A stretch of 5,969 nucleotides of DNA, taken from DASVSL01 sp036388095 (GTDB lineage Bacteria; Patescibacteriota; Saccharimonadia; Saccharimonadales; Saccharimonadaceae). Shown piece by piece: positions 5,838 through 5,969 of the stretch. The position numbers and the translations under genes were made by a program. The stretch covers positions 1 through 5,969 of the forward strand of contig DASVSL010000064.1 in NCBI GenBank assembly GCA_036388095.1, read 5' to 3'. Under the pieces are notes generated by a model. That model was not told the DNA's origin. It ran no database searches and was given only the letters and a program-made list of their open reading frames with translations. Position 1 is the first letter of the stretch, and the number at the start of each line of letters is the position of its first letter.

Positions 5838-5969
5838 TCAGCGGGCGCCGCGCCGCCACAGCAGGACGCCAATTGTCTTAAAGAGAATTTTCACATCCAG
5901 CCAAAACGACCAGTTCTGCGCGTAGTACAACTCTAGTTCGACCCGCTTATCAAACGGCAGATCACTACG
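5838..5969 (-). CDS. Polyprenyl-phosphate sugar transferase (WbaP/CpsE-type), C-terminal fragment
   Basis: The last 43 codons and the TGA of a minus-strand gene that enters from the right edge. The peptide starts RSDLPFDKRVELELYYAQNW, continues with SFWLDVKILFKTI and ends in LLWRRGAR. The pattern R-x-D-L-x-(4)-RVELxLYYxxNWSxWLDxKILxKT is the characteristic C-terminus of bacterial sugar transferases (Pfam Bac_transf), which move a sugar-1-phosphate onto undecaprenyl phosphate at the membrane and so begin a surface-glycan repeat unit. The catalytic Asp-Glu region and any N-terminal membrane segments lie outside the window, so the sugar specificity and the full-length class are unknown. The gene ends 3 nt before the GT4 start, making it the upstream member of the same operon. 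Confidence 0.88.
   Translation of the reverse strand, partial: RSDLPFDKRVELELYYAQNWSFWLDVKILFKTIGVLLWRRGAR

Overview
This 6 kb window is a bacterial cell-surface polysaccharide locus, packed almost without gaps. It holds the tail of a polyprenyl-phosphate sugar transferase, a GT4 glycosyltransferase, a UDP-glucose 4-epimerase (galE), glucosamine-6-phosphate synthase (glmS), and a dTDP-L-rhamnose block: rfbB, rfbC and the first codons of rfbD. The standard genetic code fits. UGA is a plausible stop in two genes (the sugar transferase tail and the GT4 enzyme), which argues against lineages that recode UGA. GC content looks close to half. From memory of protein families the set most resembles Candidatus Saccharibacteria (Patescibacteria) or a relative, with an actinobacterial flavour to RfbC. 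This placement is an inference at about 50% confidence and has not been searched.

Layout. At the right edge a minus-strand operon runs leftward: sugar transferase (5838-5969, 3' end only), GT4 glycosyltransferase (4698-5834) after a 3-nt gap, and galE (3670-4701) overlapping the GT4 stop by 4 nt. glmS (1832-3664) lies on the plus strand and converges on galE with only 5 nt between the stop codons. A 171-nt divergent intergenic region (1661-1831) separates glmS from the second minus-strand operon: rfbB (647-1660), rfbC (75-644, GTG start) and rfbD (1-67, 5' end only). The divergent region holds candidate promoters for both directions and an imperfect 16-bp hairpin between them. It is the only non-coding stretch of note. 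No RNA genes, mobile elements or CRISPR arrays were seen.

How the genes fit together. GlmS makes glucosamine-6-phosphate, the precursor of UDP-GlcNAc. GalE interconverts UDP-Glc and UDP-Gal and, judging from its gate residue, possibly UDP-GlcNAc and UDP-GalNAc. RfbB, RfbC and RfbD turn dTDP-glucose into dTDP-L-rhamnose; rfbA is not in the window. The sugar transferase would load the first sugar on the lipid carrier and the GT4 enzyme would extend it. The result is probably a rhamnose- and galactose- or GalNAc-containing surface glycan.

Nothing here looks like an undescribed system. The points most worth a second look are in rfbC: it belongs to an unusual RmlC subfamily (Trp where the usual active-site Tyr sits), that subfamily is, from memory, normally fused to RmlD in actinobacteria but is separate here, and its GC content is clearly lower than rfbB's. 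The GalE cysteine gate and the hairpin between the divergent operons come next.
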